A stretch of DNA of 64,000 bases, from assembly GCF_032362555.1 (NCBI RefSeq), contig NC_083527.1, positions 7,068,001 to 7,132,000 on the forward strand, written 5' to 3'. A program made the translations under genes and the position numbers. Shown here in pieces: positions 1-11,800 of this stretch (its first letter is position 1; every line of letters starts with the position of its first letter). The notes beneath the pieces are model-generated. The model did not search any database. It saw only the letters and a list, made by a program, of their open reading frames with translations, and was not told the origin of the DNA. This stretch comes from Amyelois transitella. Taxonomy: Eukaryota > Arthropoda > Insecta > Lepidoptera > Pyralidae.

Positions 1-180
1 CCACACGGCGATAAATTTAATTATTTTAATGTGAACGCTTTGTATATCACCACTACACTATGTCGCATAAACATTACTAATTGATACCGGAGCATCGCCC
101 AGCGGGAACAGACGGACAGACACACATTACATTGTGTTGATATAGTGTGGACGAGAGTTTTTAAAGATATAGATTTTAAA
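1..180 (+). promoter_or_regulatory. 5' flank / 5'UTR of the secreted peptide gene
   Basis: Unique-looking, non-repeat sequence directly upstream of the ATG at 181. It has a TGTATAT string near 39-45 that could serve as a TATA element and an AT-rich leader just before the start codon. The transcription start cannot be fixed from sequence alone. Confidence 0.35.
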
Positions 181-2207
181 ATGAGACTGGTAAGTGTTTG
201 TTTTTAATTGATTTAAGTAGATATTTCGTGCCGTTGTTATGTGCCGTGTGGTTCCTGGTACCAATAAAAAAAAAGAAAGGGATCACTCCTTCTCTATCCC
301 ATGTATGTCGTAAAAGGCGAGTGAAGGATAGGCTTATAAACTTGGGATTCTTATTTTAGGTGATGGGCTAACAACCTGTCACTATTTGAATCTCAATTCT
401 ATCATTAAGCCATACTTCTCTTCAAGACTGCCTACCCCGTCAGGGATATAGACGTGACTATATGTATGTACGAATGTATGTAGATATTAAAAAAGGTCAT
501 TTTTTATTGTTATTTTTAGGTGATCGAAGGAAGAAGGTGGATTGTTGTCTTCCTTGCTACTGTAATATTATAAATGCGAAAGTTTGCAAGGATGTTAAGA
601 TATGTGTGTGCTTGTTACACTTTCACGCAAAAACTACTGAACTGATGAATTAGCAATCTGTCACTATTTGAATCTCAATTCTATCATTAAGCCATACAGC
701 TGAATGTGGCCTTTCACTATTTTCGAGACTCTCAGCTCTCTCTACCCCGTAAGGGATGTAGACGCGACTATATGTATGTAGGTATATATATATATATATA
801 TATACCTACATACATATAATATATATATACCATAAACGCCTTTGGCGACTAAGAGGGAGCGATGTTTCGGCTCGACCGCCACAAAGGGAAGATCTTCCGC
901 CAGGCTAGGTGTTGTGCCTGGGGAACCGCGCGACAGACGATGTTGTGTCGGAGGTTGTATATATTCTTCTGTGGCGCATCGGTAGTGCGCTTGTTTACGA
1001 CACTGGAGGTCCCGGGTTCGAATCCCGGCCGGGGATGATGTGAAATGAACTTTCGCTGATTGACCTGGGTCTTGAATGTTTATCTATATAGGTATTTTTT
1101 ATAAAATATAGTATCGTCGAGTTAGTATCTCGTGACACAAGAAGCGAACTGACTTCGGGGCTAACTCAATTTGTGTAATCTGTCCCGTATATATTTATTA
1201 TATTTAATACTAACCGATGCTTTTATGGCGAGGGAAAACATCGGGAAAACAAATTTAAATTGCTCCAATCCGTGAAATCTTTGCTTGCGCGATTTAGACT
1301 CTTCGCTGTTATTGGCTGATAGCGTCGCGTGATTGGCTGTTGTGACTTTTGGCGTAGAGATCTCGTCTCACGTTTAAATGCAATTATTTTTTGCAGTTCA
1401 TACTTCTTGCCATAGTGATGATCGTTGGTATTACATCCAGGGTGACGGCAGGTACCGACGCGAGGAAACGAAGTCAAAGCATGTACAGAATGACTGAACT
1501 ACCCCCTGCGAGAAAGGGGGGTGTTAAAGGTAATTTACAGTACAGTACTACCAACATATCATAGGATATAGTCACGTCTATATCCCTTGCGGGGCCAACA
1601 GTCATCTAAAGACGGAAAGGCCACGCTCAGCTGATTGGAGATTCAAATAGTGCAGGTTGCTAGCCCATCGCCAAAAGAGGAATTTCAAGTAGGTATACAA
1701 GCTTATCCCTTAGTCGCCTCTTACGACATCCAAACGAAAATATTACGCTTGCGCTGGTGTCTATATCCCTTCAGGCTAGACAGAGCCAACAGACATCAAA
1801 AGACTGAGAGGCCACGTTCAGCTGCTTGGCTTTACAATAGAATTGAAATTAACATATCACTAACACAAGGTCACTTAAATAAGTGACAGGTTGCTCGCTA
1901 AATGAGGAATCCCATTTATATAAGCTTATCCTTTAGTCGCCTTTTACGAAAGCCACTGGAAACAGATGGAGTGGTCCTGTTCCTTTTTCTATTGGTGCCG
2001 GGAACCACACGGCACAGTTTTATTAAATAACTACTCATCTCTTTTCCAGGCGCCCGTACAACTTTACGCCCCCTTAAAAAGGGGGAGTACGTATGCGGCA
2101 ACAGGATCTGTCAGCTGCGACCGGGGGAGGTACCCAGGGGGTGCGAGGGGGGAGAGTGTCAGTACAACGTGGGTTACATGCACAGAGCACAGTACTACAG
2201 GCCTTAG
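181..2207 (+). CDS. Secreted four-cysteine peptide, 99 aa, three coding exons
   Basis: Exons are 181-189 (three codons, then GTAAGT), 1397-1529 (acceptor TTTTTTGCAG, donor GTAATT) and 2050-2207 (acceptor TCTTTTCCAG, stop TAG). Junction phases are 0 and 1 and the joined frame is open for 99 codons. Residues 1-21 form a clear signal peptide (MRLF start, hydrophobic core about 4-15, small residues VTA before the likely cleavage). The mature part is basic in its middle (ARKRS, PLKKG) and ends in a compact cysteine module with C63, C68, C79 and C84, spacing C-x4-C-x10-C-x4-C. The tail is aromatic (QYNVGY, AQYYRP). I do not recognise a family. A secreted peptide (hormone-like, immune or cuticular) is inferred only from signal peptide, size and cysteines. 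Both introns hold short interspersed elements. The gene converges on NOP9, whose stop lies about 400 bp downstream. Confidence 0.7.
241..482 (+). repeat. Short element (RTE-tailed), near full length
   Basis: Starts GTGCCGTGTGGTTCC and ends with the tail ATGTATGTACGAATGTATGT. It lies 50 bp inside intron 1 of the peptide gene. A 5'-truncated second copy lies at 650-783. Confidence 0.8.
650..783 (+). repeat. Short element, 5'-truncated copy
   Basis: Begins at the internal CTGTCACTATTTGAATC segment and runs to the GACTATATGTATGTAGG tail. It is followed directly by an AT dinucleotide microsatellite. Confidence 0.7.
784..831. repeat. AT-rich dinucleotide microsatellite
   Basis: TA repeats and their near-palindromic continuation between two dispersed repeats in intron 1 of the peptide gene. 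Confidence 0.7.
835..963 (+). repeat. Dispersed repeat fragment with GGGGAACCGCGCGACAGACG core
   Basis: The same core recurs inverted at 6085-6245 and 36480-36680 and in direct orientation at 63650-63735. In other copies it is followed by a GCTCCAATCCGTGAAATC segment, which here occurs at 1262-1350. The family was not identified. It is probably a non-autonomous DNA element. Confidence 0.5.
964..1197 (+). repeat. tRNA-derived SINE
   Basis: The 5' head resembles a tRNA with pol III A-box-like (GTGGCGCATCGGTAGTGCGC) and B-box (GGTTCGAATCC) motifs. The body and 3' part carry the family signature GAGTTAGTATCTCGTRACAC and end TTGTCCCGTATATA. Further copies occur throughout the window. Confidence 0.8.
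1205..1396. repeat. Intron 1 sequence with dispersed-repeat segment
   Basis: Contains the GCTCCAATCCGTGAAATC family segment shared with 6085-6180 and 36490-36560. It ends in the polypyrimidine tract and AG acceptor of peptide exon 2. The minus-strand reading frame here is a product of repeat sequence. Confidence 0.4.
1560..1735 (-). repeat. Short element, minus orientation, partial
   Basis: Starts with GTCACGTCTATATCCCTTGCG (the inverted 3' end) about 35 bp downstream of the donor of peptide exon 2 and stops in the middle of the element. Confidence 0.7.
1761..2015 (-). repeat. Short element, minus orientation, near full length
   Basis: Runs from the inverted 3' end (TATATCCCTTCAGGC) to the inverted 5' end GCCGGGAACCACACGGCAC. 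It ends 35 bp before the acceptor of peptide exon 3. Confidence 0.75.
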
Positions 2208-2431
2208 ATGTGACTGACTGACTGAAGATATTAAAAAGTGAAATATGTATGCTGTTGTAATGTATTGTATATGGTGTACTATTTAGGTAAAATATGATAC
2301 ATGTATACAAATTAAGTTCCTTTTTTTGGTTTAAAATTATGTAAGTACACAACAATATGTGTCCTTCCAAAAATCAAAATTTTATTTAGAAAATAGGCGT
2401 TCGCTGGTAGGTACGTCTTTTTCACGTCATT
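2208..2431. other. 3' flank of the peptide gene
   Basis: AT-rich sequence after the peptide stop codon with no canonical AATAAA that I can see close by. It separates the convergent 3' ends of the peptide gene and NOP9. No other structure was recognised. Confidence 0.3.
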
Positions 2432-2435
2432 TTAC

Positions 2436-2567
2436 ATACATATGATCACGTCTATATCCCTTGCGGGGTAGACAGAGCCAAAATTCTTGAAAAGAATGGA
2501 AAAAGATTCATCCATTGGAAAAAGATGGAGTGGTCCTATTCTTTTTTTCATTGGTGCCGGGAACCAT
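2436..2567 (-). repeat. Short element with internal deletion
   Basis: Contains the inverted 3' end (ATCACGTCTATATCCC) and the inverted 5' end (GGTGCCGGGAACCA) but lacks most of the middle. It ends about 40 bp from the NOP9 stop codon, so it lies at or just past the NOP9 3' end. Confidence 0.65.
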
Positions 2568-2606
2568 TTCTTTCTCAAAAAAAAATCAAATATTTTCTTT
2601 TCCAAA

Positions 2607-2843
2607 TCATTTATTAACAAGTTTTATCGACCGAGCCTGCTCCCATTTCTTCTGAGACAGCTTGAACGTCTCCACGTCCAGTTTGCCTGCCACCAGCCGC
2701 CCGAAAGGCGTGCTGTTCAACAAGTTGCTTTTGTCGCTTATTTCCGCCATCATTTTCAGCTTCTGCTCGTCGCTCGCAGCTTGGAAGAGCTGCTCGAAAG
2801 CTCTCGAGCCGTATTGTGATAACGCCAACTTCTGATAGTGGCC
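2607..2843 (-). CDS. NOP9: NOP9 exon 7 (C-terminus and stop)
   Basis: Acceptor TTGTTTCCAG at 2853-2844, phase 0. Codes residues 558-635, starting GHYQKLALSQYGSRAFEQLF and ending SIKLVNK. The last codons and stop read AAT AAA TGA, so a polyadenylation hexamer overlaps the stop codon. A T-rich stretch follows at once, which suggests a 3'UTR of only some tens of bases unless a distal site is used. Confidence 0.85.
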   Translation of the reverse strand, partial: GHYQKLALSQYGSRAFEQLFQAASDEQKLKMMAEISDKSNLLNSTPFGRLVAGKLDVETFKLSQKKWEQARSIKLVNK

Positions 2844-5800
2844 CTGGAAACAAGCAAGTTCCTATCAAAATCAATTGATAAATCAGTGGCCTTGGAATAA
2901 AAAAGAAAAGATACAATCACATTTTTGTTTTAGTGCCGTGTGGTTCCCGGCACCAATACAAAAAAGGATAGGACCACTCCATCTCTTTCCCATGGATATC
3001 GTAAAAGGTGACTAAGGGATAGGCTTACAAACTTGGGATTCTTTTTAGGCGATAGGCTAGCAACCTGTTACTATTTGATTCTCAATTCTACAGCTGAACG
3101 TGGCCTATTAGTCTAGTCTAGATCCCCTGCAGGGCAGACAGAGCCATCAGTCATGAAAATACTGAAAGGCCACGTTCAGCTGTTTAGCTTTAAGATAGAA
3201 TTGAGAATCAAATAGTAACAGGTTGCTAGCCCATCGCCTTAAAAAGTAACCCCAAGAATATAAGCCTATCCCTTATTTAGTCACGTCTTTTTCGATTACG
3301 CGGTAGACAGAGCAAATAGTACGTCAATCACGTGACAACCCTTCGAAAATCACCACCAACTCCTCAGGCTGTTAACTGCTCTGTTTGCAGTCTCTGTCTA
3401 CCCCACCGGGGGAGAGGCATGACCATACATATATTCCGTCTTCATCTCTTCCTAAGTAGATAGAGCCCATTGTTTCGAAAAGGCTGGCCATAGCGTGATC
3501 ATATCATCTATATATACCAAATTTTCCAAACCTTGAGTTTCCAAACGATCTTGTCCCGGGCCTTGACGCCGACGCACTGACTCCTAAAGAACGCGTTCAT
3601 CACGTGGCAGCCCTTCGCGTCCTTGAAAACCACCACCAACTCCTCAGGAGATAATTCTAGAAGGCTGCTAACTGCTTTATGTGCTGTCTTTGTCTACCCC
3701 ACCGGGGGAGAGGCATGTCCATACATATATTCCGTCTTCATCCCTTCCTAAGTAGATAGAGCCCACTGTTTCGAAAAGGCTGGCCATAGCGTGATCATAT
3801 CATCTATATATACCAAAGTTTCCCTGCTATAAAAAAACACATCGCCATTTCGTTTCAACTTATAGGCCGTATAGCAAACCTTGAATTTCCAAACGATCTT
3901 GTCCTTGAAAATCACCACCAACTCCTCAGGCTGTTAACTGCTCTGTATGCAGTCTCTGTCTGCCCCACCGGGGGAGAGGCGATCATACATGCATTCCGTC
4001 TTCATCTCTTCCTAAGTAGATAGAGCCCACTGTTTCGAAAAGACTGGCCATAGCGTGATCATGTCATCTATATATACCAAAGTTTTCAAACCTTGAGTTT
4101 CCAAACGATCTTGTCCCGGGCCTTGACGCCGACGCACTGGCTCCTGCAGAACGCGTCCATTACGTGGCATCCTTTCGCGTCCTTGAAAACCACCACCAAC
4201 TCCTCAGGAGATAATTCTAAAAGGCAACTGCTCTATGTGCAGTCTCTGTCTGCCCCACCGGGGGAGAGGCATGACCATACATATATTCCGTCTTCATCTC
4301 TTCCTAAGTAGATAGAGCCCACTGTTTCGAAAAGACTGGCCATAGCGTGATCATGTCATCTATATATACCAAAGTTTTCAAACCTTGAGTTTCCAAACGA
4401 TCTTGTCCCGGGCCTTGACGCCGACGCACTGGCTCCTGCAGAACGCGTCCATCACGTGGCATCCTTTCGCGTCCTTGAAAATCACCACCAACTCCTCAGG
4501 AGATAATTCTAGAAGGCTGCTAACTGCTCTATGTGCAGTCTCTGTCTACCCCACCGGGGGAGAGGCATGACCATACATAATTCCGTCTTCATCTCTTCCT
4601 AAGTAGATAGAGCCCATTGTTTCGAAAAGGCTGGCCATAGCGTGATCATATCATCTATATATACCAAAGTTTCCAAACCTTGAGTTTCCAAACGATCTTG
4701 TCTCGGGCCTTGACGCCGACGCACTGGCTCCTGCAGAACGCGTCCATCACGTGGCATCCTTTCGCGTCCTTGAAAATCACCACCAACTCCTCAGGGGATA
4801 ACTCCAGAAGACTGTTCACCGCTTTTGCTGGACGCTGTAAGAATAAATCTACATATAATTATGCCGTGTGGTTCCCGGCACCAATACAAAATAGAATAGG
4901 ACCACTCCACCTCTTTCTCGTGGATGTCGTAAAAGGCGACTAAGGGATAGGCTTACAAATTTGGTATTCTTTTTTAGGCGATGGGCTAGCAACCTGTCAC
5001 TATTTGAATCTCAATTCTATCATTAAGCCAAATAGCTGAACGAGGCTATTCAGTCTTATCAAGACTGTTGACTCTGTCTACCCCTCACGGGATATAGACG
5101 TGACCATATGTATGTATGTATGTATAATTATTAATCGCCTTCAAAAGAAAAGGTGGTTTTGTATTTTTTTTCATACAGTTTGACGTGTATGTATGTATAC
5201 TTATATGTATGTAAGTTCGCGATTATCTCGCGTTTCACTGAATCGATTTTGATTTGGAAGTGTTTGTCTTGTTGTCTTAGAAGAAGGTTTTAGAAATTTA
5301 ACCGACTTCGATTTGAGGCGGTTCGATTTTTATTTATTTATTTACTAGTAAGTACAGTATTTGTTACTTATTTTAGGAAATACACGAAAAAAGTTCAGAT
5401 CAAGAGTACCCGAAACCGCCGAGCTTGCATGAAGAGAGTTATGAATGTGGATGAAGCGAAAGCAATATGCAGAGATCGTGGCAATTGGCAAGATGTGGTA
5501 TCTGCCTGCCCCTCCGGGAAAGAGGCGTGATTTATGTGTGTATGTATGTATGTGCACACCTGAAACTCCAGCACACTTTGTAGTACCACGGATCCGTGGA
5601 CGTTGATGAAGTATTCCTGGTCAAGTTTGGTCAGGTCAACTCTATCAATGGGCAACAACCTCAGACACAGGACTGCGAAGTATTTCTGGTGTTCATGCGA
5701 TGAGCATTGCAGAGCTGCTTCTAGCGTCTAATAAAAAAAACAACATAAATACATATATATATATATATTCTCGTCTGTATCCCTTGCGGGATAGACATTA

Positions 5801-8800
5801 CCTACATTAAATAAACATATACGGGACAAATTACACAGATTGAGTTAGCCTCGAAGTAAGTTCGAGACTTGTGTTACGAGATACTAACTCAACGATACTA
5901 TATTTTATAATAAATACTTATATAGATAAACATCCAAGACCCAGGCCGATCAGAAATATTTCTTATCTTATCATGCCCTGACCGGGATTCGAACCCGGGA
6001 CCTCCGGTGTCACAGAGAAGCGTACTACCGCTGCGCCACAAAGGCCGTCAAATTACATTACATTACACGCCACAAGTCACAAAAATAAAATCACGCGACG
6101 CTATCAGTCAAAAACAGTGAAAAGTCTAAATCGCGCAAGCAAAGATTTCACGGATTGGAGCATATATACAACCTTCGACACGACATCGTCTGTCGCGCGG
6201 TTCCCCAGGCATAATCGTCGAGCTATAAACTATCGCTCCTGCTACAAATTACACATAAAATTATAATAATCTATACTAATATTACAATGCTGAAGAGTTT
6301 TTTTGTTTGTTTAACTAATCTCAGGAACTACTCGTCCAAATTGAAAAATTCCTTTTTGCATCGAATAGACACCATTTATCGAGGAAGGCTTTAGGCTATA
6401 TAACATCACGCTGCAACTATAAGTAGCGAAGAAATAATGTAAAATGTGAAAAATAACGGGGAAAGTTAATAATCCTTCTGTGGAGGCACACGGCAGAGAT
6501 GAGAGAGAGAGACAGAGAGTATTCTGTGGAGGGAACTCGAGAGAATAGAATAGAATAGATTTATTTTCAAAATTGGATACAAGGTATCACTTATTGACGT
6601 CACATAACTTAAATCTAATTATAACTACTACCGCTTCCAAAGCGCATGTGTAGAAGAAGCGGCGGAACAAACTACACTGCAGCATTTTCATAGGACGTCA
6701 ATTTACAACATATAGATCTCTTAAATCTAAATCGTGGACGAATGCACATTGTCTACATTAAAAAACATGTATGAATGTAGAACTGATTATGTCAATACGA
6801 ATATTTCGTCAAATAAAATAAATATAATATAAAATATGTACATATTGTACATATTGTATAAAATATGTACATATTGTAAAAAAAAATACACAAGAGAAGA
6901 GAAAGACACAAGAGAAGAGAGAGAGTTATGTATGAAGAGACTCACATTTATAAACTGCATTTGCCTCGCCTTGATCCGGTGACAGGCTTTTGCGATGGCG
7001 ACCAAAACTCCAGTGTTGCCGCATGCGAGGATCGCGCCGAACTTGTTGGACAACTCGTCGAACATCGGCTCGAACTTGTAACAGGAGAACTTATTGTTTG
7101 TTTGTTTGTTTGTAAACTCTTTATTAATAGGTAGGTATATACGGGACAAATTACACAGATTGAGTTAGCCTCGAAGTAAGTTCGAAACTTGTGATACGAG
7201 ATACTAACTCAACGATACTATATTTTATAATAAATACTTATATAGATAAACATCCAAGACCCAGGCCAATCAGAAAAAGTTCTTTTCTCATCATGCCCTG
7301 GCCGGGATTCGAACCCGGGACCTCCGGTGTCACAGACAAGCGTACTGCCGCTGCGCCACAGAGGCCGTCGATTATTGCACATAAAAATAAATATAACAAA
7401 ATCAGAACAGTCATTGAATATAAAAGAATATGAACAATGGCGGACTTATCCCAATCGGGATTTCTTCCAGTCAACCAAAATAAAAAGGAAAATCCATAGT
7501 CAAAGAGGCAGCGCAGATTAAAAGCATTGAGGGTGCGTTACAACAATTATTTACATACTATGCACTATACACATCATACTATATACTATACTATACACTA
7601 GCTGTCTCGGCGTAACGTTGTTTTGCTATATAAATAATTTTTTAAGTAAAAAAAAATTTTAAGGTCGTACATACTATATACTATACACTAGCTGTCCCGG
7701 CAAACGTTGCTATATAAATAATGTTTAAGTAATTTCTAGTTAAAAAAAAATTTAAGGTCGTACATACTATATACTATATTCAAAATTCAAAAAAAATTCA
7801 AAATTTTTTATTCATTATTATAGGATATTATTATATCGCTTAATAATTGTCGTATGGTTTAACAACTTGGTTGACGTCAAATATATTACTTAAAAACTAA
7901 GTTTACTGCCGCTTCCAAGGCGTCAGTGCAGAAGAAGCGGTAACAAACTGCACTGCAGCATTTTCTTTAACAACGTCAACTTCACAATATTAAATTATAC
8001 TTAGAATATAATGTGGACGGGAGAATACATTGTTCACGGGAGATTTATATATTTATGAGATTTAATATTGAAAAAAGAAAAATATATATATATATATATT
8101 TTATGGATTGCCAATTTTAAAAAGATTTATGTACAGAGTGTACTGAAATTTTGATTTAAGTTCAAATTAAACTACAATTAATTACGAGGTTCCTGTGCCA
8201 AGCTCGAGCCAGATGTTTTTATCATTAAGGTAATCATCAGTCCTATAATAAGCCTTCTCACAAAGTACTTTCTTTACATACTCTTTGAATTTTCGGTAGG
8301 GCATATCAAGAACAGACTCCGGCAACCTATTATAAAATCGTATACAGTTCCCCATAAATGATTTACTGACTTTGCTAAGCCTATGAAACGGCATGACTAA
8401 TTTATGTTTATTACGTAAATTTCTATCAGTTGTGGCACTAACTTTTTGAAAAAAAGAGGTATTTTTCCTAACATACATTATAAGATCAAAAATGTACTGG
8501 GACGCTACTGTAGGTATGTTTATTTTCTTAAAGAGTTGTCTTAACGAGTCTCTTGGTCCTAAGCCGTAAATTGCGCGAACGGCCCTTTTCTGAATTATAA
8601 AAATAGTTTGTATATCAGCCGCGCTACCCCATAAAAGTAAACCATAAGATAACAAGCTATGAAAATAGCTGAAATAAACAAGCCTAGCTGTAGCTACATC
8701 TGTCAATTGTCGGATCCTCCTAACAGCATAAGCAGCAGAGCTAAGTCTATTGGATAGTTTAGAAATATGAGCACCCCACTGTAGCTTTGCATCAATTATA

Positions 8801-11800
8801 ATTCCTAAAAACTTTGTATTTTCAACAAATTCTAATTTCTGACCTTCCAGTATTATGTCAGTATTGGCCTGTCTTACGTTTGGAAGGGTAAATTTAATGC
8901 ATTGGGTCTTATTAGCATTTAAAAGAAGATTGTTGGTTGAGAACCAGATAGATATGGCCGACAGTATATTATTAACCGAACTTACATTTTCGCTATGGCG
9001 ATCTAATTTAAATATTAAAGAAGTGTCATCGGCAAACAGCACTATACCCGCCTGTTTTTCCACCATAAAAGGCAGGTCATTGACATATACCAAGAAGAGG
9101 AATGGTCCTAAAATTGAGCCCTGAGGAACACCCATTGAGACGCTTGATCCGCTTGACTTTACTCCATTAATATCTACAGTTTGAAGCCTATCAGTCAAAT
9201 AGGATGCCATTAGTTTAGTTGATTTGTGGTCAAACCCATATTGACGAAGTTTACGCAAAAGTGTCTGATGATCTACGCAATCAAATGCTTTAGAGAGATC
9301 GCAAAAGACTCCAACTGAATCCTGTGAACTCTCCCACGCGTCATAGATTTGAGTAACAAGTGCTACTCCCGCATCAGTGGTGGACTTCCCGGCAGTGAAC
9401 CCATATTGTTGGGAATGGAAAATGTTATTGATTTTAAAATATTGTTGCATTTGATTAAGCATCATCTTCTCAAACACCTTGCTCAAAACTGGCAATATAG
9501 AAATAGGTCTATAATTGCCAAGGACTGTTTTCTCCCCTTTTTTGAATAGAGGTATTAATTTGCTACATTTCATTAAATTTGGAAAAATACCCTCATCAAT
9601 ACATTCATTAAATATAAAAGCTAGATCAGATGCAATAATATCTATGATTTGACTTATGATACTAACAGACATACCCCAATGGTCTTCAGTGTTTAATATC
9701 CTAATCATCCGTATGGGCTGATCGTGAAGCCACGAGGCTTGAAAGCCACAAACATATATAACAAATTATAAGGTAAACCATATCGCGTTTCAAAACAAAC
9801 TCAAAATATTTTAACGCCATCTAGTTATACCTTTTACAATTATTGTTTACATGGACACTAGCGCCTAACGGCAAACCAAAGAAGTCTTTCTCATAGTAAA
9901 ATAATAAACTTAAACATAACCGCCCACCAAGGACAAACCCAGGGTTGTCCTTCAATTTATATCCGCCCACCATGAGGGGATCCCTGATTTATCATTAGTG
10001 GGTAAACCAAAAGTTATCAATTAACTTATACAAACAAAAAACAAAGCAATGGACTGTATTCAAAAACAAAACAATAACTTCTTATGAAGTAACGGGAAGT
10101 ACAATGATTTTTGAGACTGGCCGCTTGATATGAGAATTTTTAATTCTCAAGGTAACTACCCGGGTGACACCATCTCTTCCCGGATGTTTTTTAACAATAA
10201 CACCGTATAACCAACGGCTTGGGGGCAAGCCATCCTCTTTAACCAAAACTACCTCCCCTATACCAGGTTCAGGGGTGTGTACTGACCACCGATATCTACA
10301 ATAATACTGAGCCAGGTATTCCTTTGACCAACAACGCCAAAAATCCTGTAGCATTTTTTGGGTATGCTGCCATCTTCGTAATGAAGAAACATTAGAAGAT
10401 TGAAAGTTATAATCTGGCGCAGTAACCAACGTATCACCTGTAATAAAATGTCCCGGAGTTAAAATCATGCCTATATCATTTTCCTTATCCAAACGCGACA
10501 AAGGTCTCGAGTTTAGACAAGCTTCAACTTGAGCCAAAACCGTAGACATTTCTTCGTAAGTGAGTGTCGTATCGCCAATTACACGATTTAAATGACTTTT
10601 AACCGACTTTATTCCGGCCTCCCATAAGCCTCCAAAATTAGGAGCTCGAGGAGGAATAAAGTGCCAACTGGTTCCATTAGTTGCCAAAAACTCTGCTACC
10701 TCTCGAGAAATGTCCCTTTTTTCAGACTGGAACATACGCTCGAGTTCTCTGGATGCTCCTAAAAAATTAGTTCCATTGTCACTGTACATATTGTGACAAG
10801 GACCACGACGAGCAACAAACCTTTTAAATGCCTGCAAGAAACCATTAGTTGTTAAGTCACTAACAGCCTCTATATGTACAGCCTTGGTGGACATACAAAC
10901 AAATAAACAGATATAGCCCTTGTAGGAGTGATGTCCACGTCCTCGTGCTGATCGCATGTTGATCGGTCCGGCAAAGTCTACTCCACTGTTCGCAAACGGT
11001 CTGCTTGGAGTCACTCTAACCGTTGGTAACTGTCCCATTATTGGTGTTGGAGGGGCCTTTGCAAATCTTATACACCTGACACATTTTCTTATGTGTCCTT
11101 TAATCAATTGCTTCATGCCAAGAATCCAATATTTGGACCTCAAAAAACTCAACATTAGTTGATAACCACCATGCATTGTGGTTCGATGAGCATGAGCAAT
11201 GATTAATGAAGTTAAATGACATTTGGGTAGTAAAATTGGATGTTTTTGGGATTCAAGTAAACATGAAAACTCTAGTCTACCACCAACTCTCAATAGGTTT
11301 TTATTATCAATAAATGGATTTAAATTATGAATTTTACTTTTCTTATTTATATCAATTTTTAATTTTATATTATTTATTTCTTTTTCAAAGTGTTCGTTTT
11401 GTATTATTTTTATTAAACAATCAAAAGCTGAAGACAATTCTTCACTAGTTAAGTAATTAGAAACAGCCTGACGAGGAGACTTCATCTTCAAAAAACGTCG
11501 ACAATATGCTGTTACTCGTATAAGTCTAGTGAGAGAAGAAAACCTTTCTATTATTGAATGCTCTACCGTGCTACAATGAACTTTTGCCAGCCCCAAATCT
11601 GTTGTAGCAGTTTTAAGTTTAGTATAAGTAATAGAAGATTCATGAAGAAAATCAGGACCAGAAAACCATATTGGTGTTTCTACCAATTGAGCAGGTTGTG
11701 TTCCCCGTGAAGCACAATCTGCTGGATTATGTTTAGTGCTTATATGCGACCACTGTTGTGGTTCTAATGTCGTGACAATCTCAGACACACGATTTGCCAC

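Noticed and set aside
2487..2819. Plus-strand 110-codon frame over the NOP9 3' end
   Set aside because: Antisense of NOP9 exon 7 fused to short-element sequence.
4093..4943. Three plus-strand open frames with an identical N-terminus (MSFQTILSRALTPTH), looking like a small paralogous gene family
   Set aside because: They are antisense shadows of the tandem NOP9 exon-6 copies; the minus strand gives the conserved protein and the splice sites.
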